The notes under the pieces: model-generated
Databases searched by the model: none
Seen by the model: the letters and a program-made list of their open reading frames with translations, nothing else
What the model was told of the DNA's origin: nothing
NCBI GenBank assembly: GCA_965651265.1
Contig: CBFGRV010000017.1
Span: 1 to 64,000, forward strand
Length of the DNA stretch: 64,000 nt
Direction of reading: 5' to 3'
From: CBFGRV01 sp965651265
GTDB lineage: Bacteria; Bacteroidota; Rhodothermia; Rhodothermales; VXPQ01
Part shown: positions 24,876 to 33,301 of the stretch, piece after piece
How positions within the stretch are numbered: position 1 is the stretch's first letter
How the letters are laid out: each line of letters opens with the position of its first letter
Translations under genes and position numbers: made by a program

Positions 24876-26387
24876 GTGACATGGAGGTTCGCATACCTGG
24901 CCGCGGCGTGTCTCGTGGCGGCATGCTCCAGCCTGCAGCGAGCCGGGCCGCCCGGCACATACAACGGCGCCTGGAGCATTTACCTCGCGAATCTGGGTAC
25001 TTTTTCTTCGCCGCGGGCGGCCGACCTGAACGGAGATGGCGTGGCCGATATCATTCTCGGTGCCGGCCGCCAGGAGTTCATGGCCACGGACACCGCCGTC
25101 GTTGCGCTCGACGGCCGAACGGGACGCCTGCTCTGGCGCGTGGGGGCGCGCGATCAGATCTTCGGCTCCGCCGCCCTCCATGATCTGACGCGGGATGGCG
25201 TGATGGATGTCGTAATCGGCGGCCGATCCGCCGAGCTGATCGCCATCGAAGGGGCCACCGGAAATGTGCTGTGGAGATTCTTTGCGGATGACGACACGGC
25301 TGCCATCCGCGCCGCGGGCCTGTACAACTTCTACAATCCGCAGTTCATCGAAGACCAGGATGGCGACGGTGTCGCGGATCTGCTCGTCGCGAACGGCGGC
25401 GATGTCCTGGCTACGCCGGAAGACCACGAGCGACCGCCGGGACGCCTGATGATCATCAGCGGCCGAACGGGTGGCACGATTGCGCAGGCGCACATGCCGG
25501 ATAGCCGCGAGACGTATATGTCGCCGCTTGTCGCCGACTTTGACGCCGACGGCGAGATCGACGTGGTGTTCGGGACAGGGGGAGAGACGGTCGGAGGACA
25601 CCTCTTTCGAGCACGCCTGTCGGACGTGCTCGCGGGCGATCTCTCTCCGGCCGTCGAATTGGCGGCGAGCGACGACCGTGGCTTCATCGGCCCGCCCGTC
25701 CTGGCCGACATCACGGGGGACGGAATCCTCGACCTCATCGCCAACTCCGTCGACGGACGGATGCTCGCCTTCGATGGATCCGACGACCGGCCCCTGTGGA
25801 CCGTGCAATTGCCCCTGGCAGAATCCTACACATCACCCGCCGTCGGCTACTTCACCGACGACGACGTGCCGGATTTCTTCGCCGTATACGCGACGGGCAC
25901 GTGGCCGCACCTGGGATGGTCGCAGCAGATCATGGTGGATGGGCGCACCGGCGCCATCGGCTTCGCGGACTCGCTCGGCCTCTACCAGACCAGCTCGCCC
26001 GTCGCCGTGGACCTCACGGGGGACGGCCGGGACGAGGTCATCCTCCCGGTCAACTATCAGGTCATCACGGCTCTCCATCAAAAACGATTCTTCACCATGC
26101 TGGTCGCCATCGACTTCAGCACGGGAAGCGTTGTGCAGTTTGGGGATCCCCTCGATGGGTCAAATCTGGCGGCGACGCCGTGGATCGGCGATCTGGATGG
26201 CGACGGCATGCTCGATGTCGTCACCATTAATACGCCGGATACACTTCACACCTACGTCTTCAACGGGCTCCAGGTGAATCGCATCACGACCGAGATCCCC
26301 GTCGCGGCCGAGCTGCCCTGGGGAGCCTACATGGGGAGCCGTCTGGATGGAATATTCCATGCCCCGCGGCGAGGTCGCACGGACTGA
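24876..26387 (+). CDS. FG-GAP/PQQ-like beta-propeller lipoprotein
   Basis: About 503 residues from GTG 24876, which gives a short lipoprotein signal (WRFAYLAAACLVAACSS, lipobox LVAAC); ATG 24798 in the same frame would add 26 residues ahead of it. The mature protein has repeated Asp-rich calcium-binding loops of the FG-GAP/VCBS type: DLNGDGVADIILG, DQDGDGVADLLVA, DFDADGEIDVVFG, DITGDGILDLIAN and DLDGDGMLDVVTI. Between them are PQQ-propeller-like phrases such as DGRTGRLLWRVG and EGATGNVLWRFF. It is a surface or periplasmic propeller, likely for binding; no enzyme motif is seen. Confidence 0.85.
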   Translation: MTWRFAYLAAACLVAACSSLQRAGPPGTYNGAWSIYLANLGTFSSPRAADLNGDGVADIILGAGRQEFMATDTAVVALDGRTGRLLWRVGARDQIFGSAALHDLTRDGVMDVVIGGRSAELIAIEGATGNVLWRFFADDDTAAIRAAGLYNFYNPQFIEDQDGDGVADLLVANGGDVLATPEDHERPPGRLMIISGRTGGTIAQAHMPDSRETYMSPLVADFDADGEIDVVFGTGGETVGGHLFRARLSDVLAGDLSPAVELAASDDRGFIGPPVLADITGDGILDLIANSVDGRMLAFDGSDDRPLWTVQLPLAESYTSPAVGYFTDDDVPDFFAVYATGTWPHLGWSQQIMVDGRTGAIGFADSLGLYQTSSPVAVDLTGDGRDEVILPVNYQVITALHQKRFFTMLVAIDFSTGSVVQFGDPLDGSNLAATPWIGDLDGDGMLDVVTINTPDTLHTYVFNGLQVNRITTEIPVAAELPWGAYMGSRLDGIFHAPRRGRTD

Positions 26388-26526
26388 GAACAGTGAGGAC
26401 AGAATATGCTGTTCGAGCCATATTGCGAACGCCGCCGAGAAATCGTACGCTACACCAGGGGTCTCTCGGGCCGGAGGGAGTGTCCGGCACGTCGTATCGG
26501 CGAGCAATCCATCTAGGTGAACGAGC

Positions 26527-27000
26527 GTGAATGTCGAAGCTTCAATAACCGTTGATGCACCACCAGATGTCGTCTGGTCGGTCGTTTCGAACATCGAGGA
26601 CTCACCGAAGACGATTTCGGGGATCGATGAGGTGGAGATCCTCGAAAGGCCTGCTCAGGGGCTGCTGGGATTGAAGTGGAGGGAGACTCGCACGATGGGA
26701 GGCAAGAAGGCCACCGAAACAATGTGGATCACCGACGTCCAGGAAGGATCGTATTACGAGACCGAGGCCCGGAGTCATGGCTCCATCTATCGATCGCGTG
26801 TTGAAGTATCTGAGGGGGCAGGTGGGACCGTTCTCAAGATGCACTTCTCCGCCGAGCCCGTTTCTCTCGGTGCCAGAGTCTTCTCTTTCCTCTTCGGCCC
26901 GCTGGTCAAGGTTGCCATCAAGAAGGCTTTCATAAAGGATCTTGAGGATTCGAAGGCTGCGGCGGAAATACGCGCGACGCGGGCACCCGCAGGGAGCTGA
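26527..27000 (+). CDS. SRPBCC family protein
   Basis: A 157-residue START/Bet v1-like protein starting at GTG 26527. It begins MNVEASITVDAPPDVVWSVV, the typical first strand and helix of polyketide cyclase/CoxG-type SRPBCC proteins, and ends with a long helix (LVKVAIKKAFIKDLEDSKAA). It lies 48 nt before a methyltransferase gene and may share its transcript. Ligand unknown. Confidence 0.83.
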   Translation: MNVEASITVDAPPDVVWSVVSNIEDSPKTISGIDEVEILERPAQGLLGLKWRETRTMGGKKATETMWITDVQEGSYYETEARSHGSIYRSRVEVSEGAGGTVLKMHFSAEPVSLGARVFSFLFGPLVKVAIKKAFIKDLEDSKAAAEIRATRAPAGS

Positions 27001-27048
27001 GTGAGCACCACGACGCGGTCGCTCCGGACCGGCACGACGTAAGTCTCC

Positions 27049-27687
27049 ATGTGGTACGATCTCTTCTCCTACTTCTACGATTGGGCTCTCGAGGACCTTT
27101 ACGCTCCGTATCGTCCTCTAGCGGTTGAGGCCCTCGAGCTGTCAGAGGGAGATTGCGTGTTGGATGTCCCGTGCGGCTCGGGCCAGAGTTTCCGTCTCCT
27201 CGTCGAGGCCGTTGGCCGAAAGGGACACGTAATGGGCATTGACCGCTCGAGAGGCATGATGAACCAGGCGAGACGCCGGATTGCCCGCGCCGGATGGACG
27301 AACGTCGAGTTGCATCGTTTCGACGTGAGCCGTATGACCGCCGATCGAGTTGCCGTCGTGCTCGGACGTATGCCTCTGGACGGCGTGCTGTGTTCTCTCG
27401 GGTTGACGGCACTACCCCATTTCCAACGAACATTCGAGACCCTCTTCGCGCTCGTCCGTCCGGGCGGTCGATTCGTTCTTCTGGATGTGTATGCTCCTGA
27501 ACCCACTCGCGCGTCTCGAATGGTTGAATTCGTGGCTCGAGCCGATCTATCGCGGAGGGCGTGGCGCCCTCTCGAAAAGGCATCCGAAGGGTTCCGCCGG
27601 GAAGTCGTTTCGGACGATCACGTCAAATTCGGAGGCGAGCTTTACATCGCCTCCGGCACCAAGCCCCTCTCCCACGCCTCGATGTAA
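27049..27687 (+). CDS. Class I SAM-dependent methyltransferase (UbiE/Methyltransf_11-like)
   Basis: A 212-residue Rossmann-fold enzyme. Motif I is VLDVPCGSGQSFRLL at about residues 40-54, the acidic SAM-binding loop is MGIDRSRGMMNQA, and motif III/post-motif is LVRPGGRFVLLDVY. The N-terminal YDLFSYFYDWALEDLYAPYR segment is common in UbiE-like enzymes acting on lipid or quinone substrates. Substrate unknown. It probably forms a short transcript with the SRPBCC gene. Confidence 0.85.
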   Translation: MWYDLFSYFYDWALEDLYAPYRPLAVEALELSEGDCVLDVPCGSGQSFRLLVEAVGRKGHVMGIDRSRGMMNQARRRIARAGWTNVELHRFDVSRMTADRVAVVLGRMPLDGVLCSLGLTALPHFQRTFETLFALVRPGGRFVLLDVYAPEPTRASRMVEFVARADLSRRAWRPLEKASEGFRREVVSDDHVKFGGELYIASGTKPLSHASM

Positions 27688-27784
27688 CATTCGGGTCGAC
27701 ACGTCCGTCTTGGTGGGGAGTTGAGGCCACACCTGCCGACTCCTCATCCCGTCCGCTGGAGATCATTGCCGGTTGGATATGCCC

Positions 27785-27812
27785 AGCCAGCAGCCAGCAA
27801 CCAGTAACCATA
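27785..27812. repeat. Heptamer tandem repeat (four imperfect units)
   Basis: Four consecutive 7-bp units AGCCAGC, AGCCAGC, AACCAGT, AACCATA occupy 27785-27812, ending 28 bp before the start of the DUF5916 gene. This resembles short tandem heptamer repeats scattered between genes in some bacteria. Slippage here could alter the leader of the outer-membrane protein gene. Confidence 0.5.
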
Positions 27813-27840
27813 AACGTTGGGGACGCCCGGCGTCCTTTCA

Positions 27841-30096
27841 ATGGCGCGCACACGTGTCTTCCTGATCTCAGCCCTGCTGTGGCTCACAACAATTCCGGCG
27901 GCGGCTCAGTCGATGACCGCACCCTTTACCCCGCTCGTGCTGCCATCCGCCGAGATCACGCGCGCAGAGGGTAAGATCTCCATCGATGGAGAGCTGACCG
28001 AGCCTGCCTGGCGGAATGCCGTGCGACTTTCAGGCTTCGCCGAGATTCAGCCCGGAGACCAGATCCGGCCCCTCGTCGAAACGGAGGCGCTCGTCACCTA
28101 CGACGAGGAGAACCTGTACATCGCATTTCGGGCCCACGATAACCCCGCCTCCGTTCGGGCAACGCTCCGCAACCGGGATCAGATTTTCCAGGATGACTGG
28201 GTGGGCATCGTCCTCGATACTTATGGCGACGCCGCGCAGGCCTACGAGATCTTCGTAAACCCGCTGGGCATTCAGGGCGACCTCTTCATGGCGTCCGGAG
28301 GCAACGAAGACGTGGGCTTCGACCTCATCTATTACACGGATGGTCGCCTCACGGATTTCGGCTATCAGGTCGAGATGGCGATTCCCTTCAGCTCCCTCCG
28401 GTTTCCGAACCTTCCCGAACAAAACTGGCGCATCACCTTTCTGCGAAACCATCCTCGCGATACCCGGCGGCTCTATTCCTGGGCATCGGCCAGCATGCAT
28501 AACGCCTGCTTGCTCTGCCAGCTGGGCACGCTTAGCGGCATCGAGGGAGTGCGCCCCGGCACCAAGCTTTCGTTGATCCCGGCCTTCGTCGGTTCGCATA
28601 CGGGCGCCCTCATCGATGAAGAAGATGCCGGGTCCGGATTCGACAACGAACGGATCAAGCCCGAGTTATCCGTCAATGCACGCTACGACTTCACGTCGAG
28701 CCTCGCCGCGGAAGCGAGCATCAATCCCGATTTCAGTCAGATCGAATCGGACGCCGCGCAAATCGACGTCAACTCAACCTTCGCACTCTTCTATCCCGAA
28801 AGACGCCCGTTTTTTCAGGAAGGCGGCGATCTCTTTCGTACCTGGTTGGATGTCGTCTATACGCGCTCCATCAACAACCCCATCGGAGCGATGAAGTTGA
28901 CGGGCCGCGCGGGCCGAACGAGCTTCGCCTATCTGAGCGCGCTCGACCAGGATACGCCCATCTTGCTGCCATTCGAAGAGCAGAGCAACGTCGTGGGCGC
29001 GGGTCGCAGCCTGTCGAACATCGTTCGCGTTCGACACACCTTCGGTGCCAGCTCGTACATCGGCGGCATCGTGACGGATCGACGATGGACGGAGGGTGGT
29101 GGCGGATCGACGCTGAGCTCGGATCTGCGCCTTCAATTTCTAAAAAGATACCGATTCGCGGCGCAGGTCGCCGTCAGTCAGACTGCAGAGCCGGATAGTC
29201 CCGAGCTCTCAGAGGACATAGAGGTCGAGACGTTCTCCCGCGGACGCCACACGGCCGCCTTCGATGGCGAAAGGTTCCTGGGCCACGGCATGTATCTGAG
29301 CCTGGATCGCAGTTCACGCTTCTGGAATTTCGGTATCGATTACGTGGCGCAAAGCCCGACCTTCCGAACGGCGAACGGCTTCGTCCGCCAGAACGACTAT
29401 CACGAAGTGGAGGCGTACCAGGAGCTTAACTTCTGGCCCGAGAACAGCTTTTTCGTGATGATCTCACCAGGGATCTCCCTGGAACACCAGGTCAACTTCG
29501 CCGGCGAGTTCAAGGAGGCCGAGATCACAGCCATGCTGAATTCCCGCCTCAAGGGACAATCGTTCTTACACGTAAGCTATGTGCTGCGTCGCGAACGATT
29601 CAGCGGTCTGTTCTTCGAGAGGCTTGGGTCCTGGACCATCAGCGTCGAGAGTCAACCCACCAACCCTTTCGGGGGCGGTTTCTACGTTTCTGCAGGAGAT
29701 CGCATCGCGCGGTTTGAGACGCCGCCCAGGCGAGGGAATGGCATCGAGGCGGGCGGCTATCTCAACCTAAAGCCGGTCCAGCGTCTGGTTATACAGCCCT
29801 CCATCGATTACGCCCGATTACGAGATTCCAAGATTGGCGAGGAGTTTTTCAACGGTTTCATCATCCGGACCAGCGCGAGCGTTCAACTCTCTCGAGCCCT
29901 TTCGGTGCGGCTCATCACGCAACACGATCACTTCGATGACCGGCTCGACCTGGAGCCTCTCATCTCCTATCAGCTAAATCCGTTCTCCGTGGTCTACCTG
30001 GGCTCCACGCACGACTATGGCCGGCTGGAAACGAACAGCTTCCACCCGATGGAGCGGCAGATCTTCTTCAAGTTCCAGTATCTCATTCGGCAATAA
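27841..30096 (+). CDS. DUF5916 outer-membrane protein with CBM9-like N-terminal domain (copy 1)
   Basis: A 751-residue protein with a signal peptide (MARTRVFLISALLWLTTIPA, cleavage near AAAQS). Residues about 35-230 are a CBM9-like domain (GKISIDGELTEPAWRNAVRL, then WVGIVLDTYGDAAQAYEIFV and VEMAIPFSSLRFPN). The remainder is a beta-barrel-like DUF5916 domain with the conserved FALFYPERRPFFQEGGDLF segment and an aromatic C-terminus (FFKFQYLIRQ). Found mainly in Bacteroidota, Gemmatimonadota and relatives; role unknown but outer-membrane location is likely. A second copy lies at 42376. Confidence 0.88.
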   Translation: MARTRVFLISALLWLTTIPAAAQSMTAPFTPLVLPSAEITRAEGKISIDGELTEPAWRNAVRLSGFAEIQPGDQIRPLVETEALVTYDEENLYIAFRAHDNPASVRATLRNRDQIFQDDWVGIVLDTYGDAAQAYEIFVNPLGIQGDLFMASGGNEDVGFDLIYYTDGRLTDFGYQVEMAIPFSSLRFPNLPEQNWRITFLRNHPRDTRRLYSWASASMHNACLLCQLGTLSGIEGVRPGTKLSLIPAFVGSHTGALIDEEDAGSGFDNERIKPELSVNARYDFTSSLAAEASINPDFSQIESDAAQIDVNSTFALFYPERRPFFQEGGDLFRTWLDVVYTRSINNPIGAMKLTGRAGRTSFAYLSALDQDTPILLPFEEQSNVVGAGRSLSNIVRVRHTFGASSYIGGIVTDRRWTEGGGGSTLSSDLRLQFLKRYRFAAQVAVSQTAEPDSPELSEDIEVETFSRGRHTAAFDGERFLGHGMYLSLDRSSRFWNFGIDYVAQSPTFRTANGFVRQNDYHEVEAYQELNFWPENSFFVMISPGISLEHQVNFAGEFKEAEITAMLNSRLKGQSFLHVSYVLRRERFSGLFFERLGSWTISVESQPTNPFGGGFYVSAGDRIARFETPPRRGNGIEAGGYLNLKPVQRLVIQPSIDYARLRDSKIGEEFFNGFIIRTSASVQLSRALSVRLITQHDHFDDRLDLEPLISYQLNPFSVVYLGSTHDYGRLETNSFHPMERQIFFKFQYLIRQ

Positions 30097-30099
30097 GGA

Positions 30100-30654
30100 C
30101 TATCCGACCTGAGGCAGATACCGCTCCTTTAGAATGCGACTGTGGTGCTCGAGGTGTCCGGCCAGAATATAGGCCAGTGCCCGGACGGTAACTTCGTACC
30201 CGCTGGCCTCCCCGCGTCGCAGCCACGCCTCCTCCGGCAGATAGCGAAAAAGGGCCACCGTCGCCGCCCGCAACGACCTGAATTCATCGATGTGACTGCT
30301 CAAAGAACGTGAATCCGCCGCCATGGCGGCCGCCGCTATATCCTGATCGAAGCTCGGAAGAGGCGCATCAAGACCTCTCCCAAAGCACAGTGCCCGGAAC
30401 GAAAAAAGGCGCTCCGTATCGTTGATGTGCCCCAGCACCTCGCGGATGCTCCATTTGCCCTCCCCATATCGATGCAGAGAAGCGTCTTCGGAGACAGGCT
30501 TCAGTAATGCGAGGAGCTCTCCCTCTTGCCGTGCCAGGATCTCGACAATATCTCCATCCCCGACCTGATCGATGTACTTGTGGTAATAGTCGGCCGCCTC
30601 GTCGCGTAAGGGACGGGCGACCGGCGCAGTGCGGGTTGTCGACGATGTATTCAT
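30100..30654 (-). CDS. DinB family protein (second in window)
   Basis: A 184-residue DinB protein. Metal-site His residues are in KWSIREVLGHINDTERLFSF and in LAYILAGHLEHHSRILKERY. The start at ATG 30654 is chosen from alignment with the family; the open frame continues upstream into sequence antisense to the DUF1080 gene and is not coding there. The end is 3 nt from the stop of the convergent DUF5916 gene. It follows the DUF1080 gene by 22 nt on the same strand. Confidence 0.88.
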   Translation of the reverse strand: MNTSSTTRTAPVARPLRDEAADYYHKYIDQVGDGDIVEILARQEGELLALLKPVSEDASLHRYGEGKWSIREVLGHINDTERLFSFRALCFGRGLDAPLPSFDQDIAAAAMAADSRSLSSHIDEFRSLRAATVALFRYLPEEAWLRRGEASGYEVTVRALAYILAGHLEHHSRILKERYLPQVG

Positions 30655-30676
30655 TTCTTGACTGGTTGGAGGGTGA

Positions 30677-31837
30677 TTAGTTGGAGAGCGGCTGAACGCG
30701 AAGCCCCTTGTACTCGATGGCGCCCAGGCTATGGTTCTGGATGGCGATGCGGCCGGAATCCGGCAGTTCGAGGTCATCGGCCTCCGCAACGAGTCGGCCG
30801 TTGATAAGTACGCGCGAATGAGCTCCGTTGGAGATGACCTGCATAAAACACCATTGGCCGCTACGGCATCCGGCGTCGATGGCCGGCGCAATGCCGTAAA
30901 TGCTCCCGGTTGGGTGCGTCGCCGTGGGGACGTCGTAGATCTGCACCTCGTAGTGGTCGGATAAACCTTCTCGATCCTGCATGCGATAGAAGATTCCGCC
31001 GTTGGCATGTGCCGTGGTCTTGAAGTATGTGCGGAACTCGAATCCGGTAAAGGATTGATTCGTCGCCAACACTCCGTCACCGCCGCTGCCAATGAGGCAC
31101 CCGTCTCGTACCTCCCAGATTGCTTCGCCCTCGGCCACCCAACCATCCAGGTCGCGCCCGTTGAACAACGAAATCCACTCGCCGTCGGACCCCGGCAGCT
31201 CCTTGATGCGCGCGTTCCGAAAACGAAAGGGAGTCCCGATGTCCTCGAACCCGATGTACCCGCTCCGCAGTCGGTCTCGGAACGGCTCCGTATCGAGGAC
31301 GACATCATGGATGAGGGTATCATTCATCCACACGCGAAGCTCGGGCCATTCCATGTGGATGCGCAGTGCGTTCCACTCGTCGCCGGCCTTGTTGGCGATG
31401 CGAAGCGGGGTCAGGAGATCGTAAAGCGCCCCTGTAGAGCGCGTGCCCTGGTCGGCGCGGTCATGCCTCAGATGGATCTTGTATCCGCTCCTCGCCGGAT
31501 CGCCGTGCAGCGGCGCATGAAAGTAGATGCCGCCCTCCGCCCAGGCAACGGGCTGATATTCGAGCTCCAGAATGAAATTCTCGTACGTCTCCGGGCTTCG
31601 AAGCCAGTTCGGATAGTTCGTGGGATGCTCGAGGGAGAGGACGCCTTCGGAGATGCTGAACGCGCCCGGCTCGCCCATCTCCACCCAGCCGCCGAGGTCA
31701 TTGCCCTCAAAGAGCGGAATGAAATCGTCCGCTCCATTCCGAAAAGCCGACGCGACGAGCGCGCCCACGACCAGTACGAGGGGCAGCAGGATCGGAATAG
31801 ATGGGAAGAAGGGATGGAGTTGGAGAAGCTGTCTCAT
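30677..31837 (-). CDS. Tandem DUF1080 (3-keto-disaccharide hydrolase-like) exported protein
   Basis: A 386-residue protein. An N-terminal hydrophobic stretch (IPILLPLVLVVGALVASAF) acts as signal or anchor. Two DUF1080 (concanavalin-like) domains follow: the first begins FIPLFEGNDLGGWVEMGEPG at about residue 40, the second WISLFNGRDLDGWVAEGEA at about 220, each with the family F-x-G-x-D-L-x-G-W signature. Single-domain members hydrolyse 3-keto-glycosides; whether both copies here are active is not known. ATG 31837 is chosen over an in-frame ATG at 31984. Confidence 0.82.
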   Translation of the reverse strand: MRQLLQLHPFFPSIPILLPLVLVVGALVASAFRNGADDFIPLFEGNDLGGWVEMGEPGAFSISEGVLSLEHPTNYPNWLRSPETYENFILELEYQPVAWAEGGIYFHAPLHGDPARSGYKIHLRHDRADQGTRSTGALYDLLTPLRIANKAGDEWNALRIHMEWPELRVWMNDTLIHDVVLDTEPFRDRLRSGYIGFEDIGTPFRFRNARIKELPGSDGEWISLFNGRDLDGWVAEGEAIWEVRDGCLIGSGGDGVLATNQSFTGFEFRTYFKTTAHANGGIFYRMQDREGLSDHYEVQIYDVPTATHPTGSIYGIAPAIDAGCRSGQWCFMQVISNGAHSRVLINGRLVAEADDLELPDSGRIAIQNHSLGAIEYKGLRVQPLSN

Positions 31838-31982
31838 CGTGCCGCGCTGTGCATGCCGTTTGTAATGTTTATCATCAGACCGGATTCCGTTCCATGGATA
31901 CGACAGGGGCGCCCGGATTGATGGAGCGAGAGCCGCGTGAATGGCGGCCAAGAAGCAACAGATCATCAGAACCGAGGACCAC

Positions 31983-32540
31983 ATGCCGACAGAACGCGAA
32001 AAGATGGTGGCCGGCGAGCTCTACAATCCGCTCGATCCGGAATTGGTACACGGCCGGAGGCGCGCACGCGATTTGCTCGTTGAGATCAATTCCACGCGTG
32101 ATGCGGACGTGGAGCGGCGAAGGGCGCTTTTTGCCGATCTCTTTGCGGAATGTGGGGATGGATTGCTCATAGAGCCGCCCTTCTTTTGCGACTACGGGTT
32201 CAACATTTCCGTCGGCAACCGGGTCTTCATGAATTTCAACTGCGTCATCCTGGATGTGGCGCCTGTACGCATCGGAGACCGCGCGCTGATCGGGCCTGCC
32301 GTGCAGATCTATGCGGCTACTCACCCTCTTCGAGCGGACGTGCGCCAGGAGGGCCTCGAACTGGGCCGGCCTGTCACGCTCGGAGACGACGTATGGATCG
32401 GCGGCGGCGCTATCATCCTGCCGGGTGTTCGGGTAGGGAATCGTGTCGTTATCGCCGCCGGCGCCGTGGTCTCGAAGGACGTGCCCGATGACGTGGTCGT
32501 CGCCGGTAACCCGGCTCGCGTGATCCGTACGATCGAGTAA
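31983..32540 (+). CDS. maa: Maltose/sugar O-acetyltransferase (hexapeptide repeat, Maa-like)
   Basis: A 185-residue left-handed beta-helix acetyltransferase. It starts MPTEREKMVAGELYNPLDPE, close to the N-terminus of E. coli Maa, which supports ATG 31983 over 31941. The hexapeptide repeats carry FFCDYGFNISVGNRVFMNFN, the catalytic His in YAATHPLRADVRQ, and VWIGGGAIILPGVRVGNR, ending DDVVVAGNPARVIRTI. It transfers acetyl from acetyl-CoA to maltose, glucose or a related sugar or galactoside in the cytoplasm. Confidence 0.9.
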   Translation: MPTEREKMVAGELYNPLDPELVHGRRRARDLLVEINSTRDADVERRRALFADLFAECGDGLLIEPPFFCDYGFNISVGNRVFMNFNCVILDVAPVRIGDRALIGPAVQIYAATHPLRADVRQEGLELGRPVTLGDDVWIGGGAIILPGVRVGNRVVIAAGAVVSKDVPDDVVVAGNPARVIRTIE

Positions 32541-32579
32541 CCGTTCGCCCGCAAGCGCTATCAACCAGGAAGATCCACC

Positions 32580-33098
32580 ATGGCGAGCATCGCTCTCCGT
32601 CACGCGCGACCCTCAGATGCCGCGCTTCTCCGGTACTGGGACGAACAGCCGCATGTCAACGCCGCCAATCCAAACGATGACGAGAATTGGGAATACGAAC
32701 TTCGCCGGAGCCCCGAGTGGAGGGAGTTGCTCATCGCCGAGGAGGCCGGCCGCCCGGTCGGGATGATGCAGATCATCGACCCGTACCTTGAAGAAAGCCG
32801 TTACTGGGGAAACGTGCCGCGCGGACTTCGTGCCATCGACATCTGGATCGGAGAGGCCGATGCACTCGGGCGCGGGCTGGGAACGGAAATGATGCGCCAG
32901 GCTCTTGAGCGCTGCTTCGCGGATCCTTCCGTGTCGGCCGTACTGGTCGATCCCCTTGAGAGCAATGTCCGGGCGCATCGCTTCTATGAGCGACTCAACT
33001 TCCGCTTCGTTGAACGTCGCCGATTCGGCCCGGATGATTGCTACGTTTACCGGCTGGACAGACACATCTGGGAAGGGGGAGAAGGTAGGCAGCCGTAA
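32580..33098 (+). CDS. GNAT acetyltransferase, AAC(6')-like
   Basis: A 172-residue GNAT protein 39 nt after the maa-like gene. The segment AIDIWIGEADALGRGLGTEM holds the acetyl-CoA-binding loop (motif A, GRGLG), and the following VLVDPLESNVRAHRFYERLN with FRFVERRRFG matches the pattern of aminoglycoside 6'-N-acetyltransferases and siderophore-type Acetyltransf_8 proteins. A Shine-Dalgarno-like AGGAAG lies before ATG 32580. Substrate may be an aminoglycoside or an unrelated amine; sequence alone does not decide. Confidence 0.78.
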   Translation: MASIALRHARPSDAALLRYWDEQPHVNAANPNDDENWEYELRRSPEWRELLIAEEAGRPVGMMQIIDPYLEESRYWGNVPRGLRAIDIWIGEADALGRGLGTEMMRQALERCFADPSVSAVLVDPLESNVRAHRFYERLNFRFVERRRFGPDDCYVYRLDRHIWEGGEGRQP

Positions 33099-33301
33099 AG
33101 AGGGTAGGCTCGATGAGGGACAGCTCGGGATCGTAAGGCTGCTCGAGCTCGAATCGCAACGCGGTGCCGCTTGCTTCCTACTTTGTCTTTTCCGCGTCTA
33201 GTTCTACTTTGTTACCGCGGAACCGGCACCTCCCGGGCATCAAGGATTGCTTCGCGGGGTGTGGGAGTGGCCACCTCGCCGATCACATTGCGGCCGGTAT
33301 A

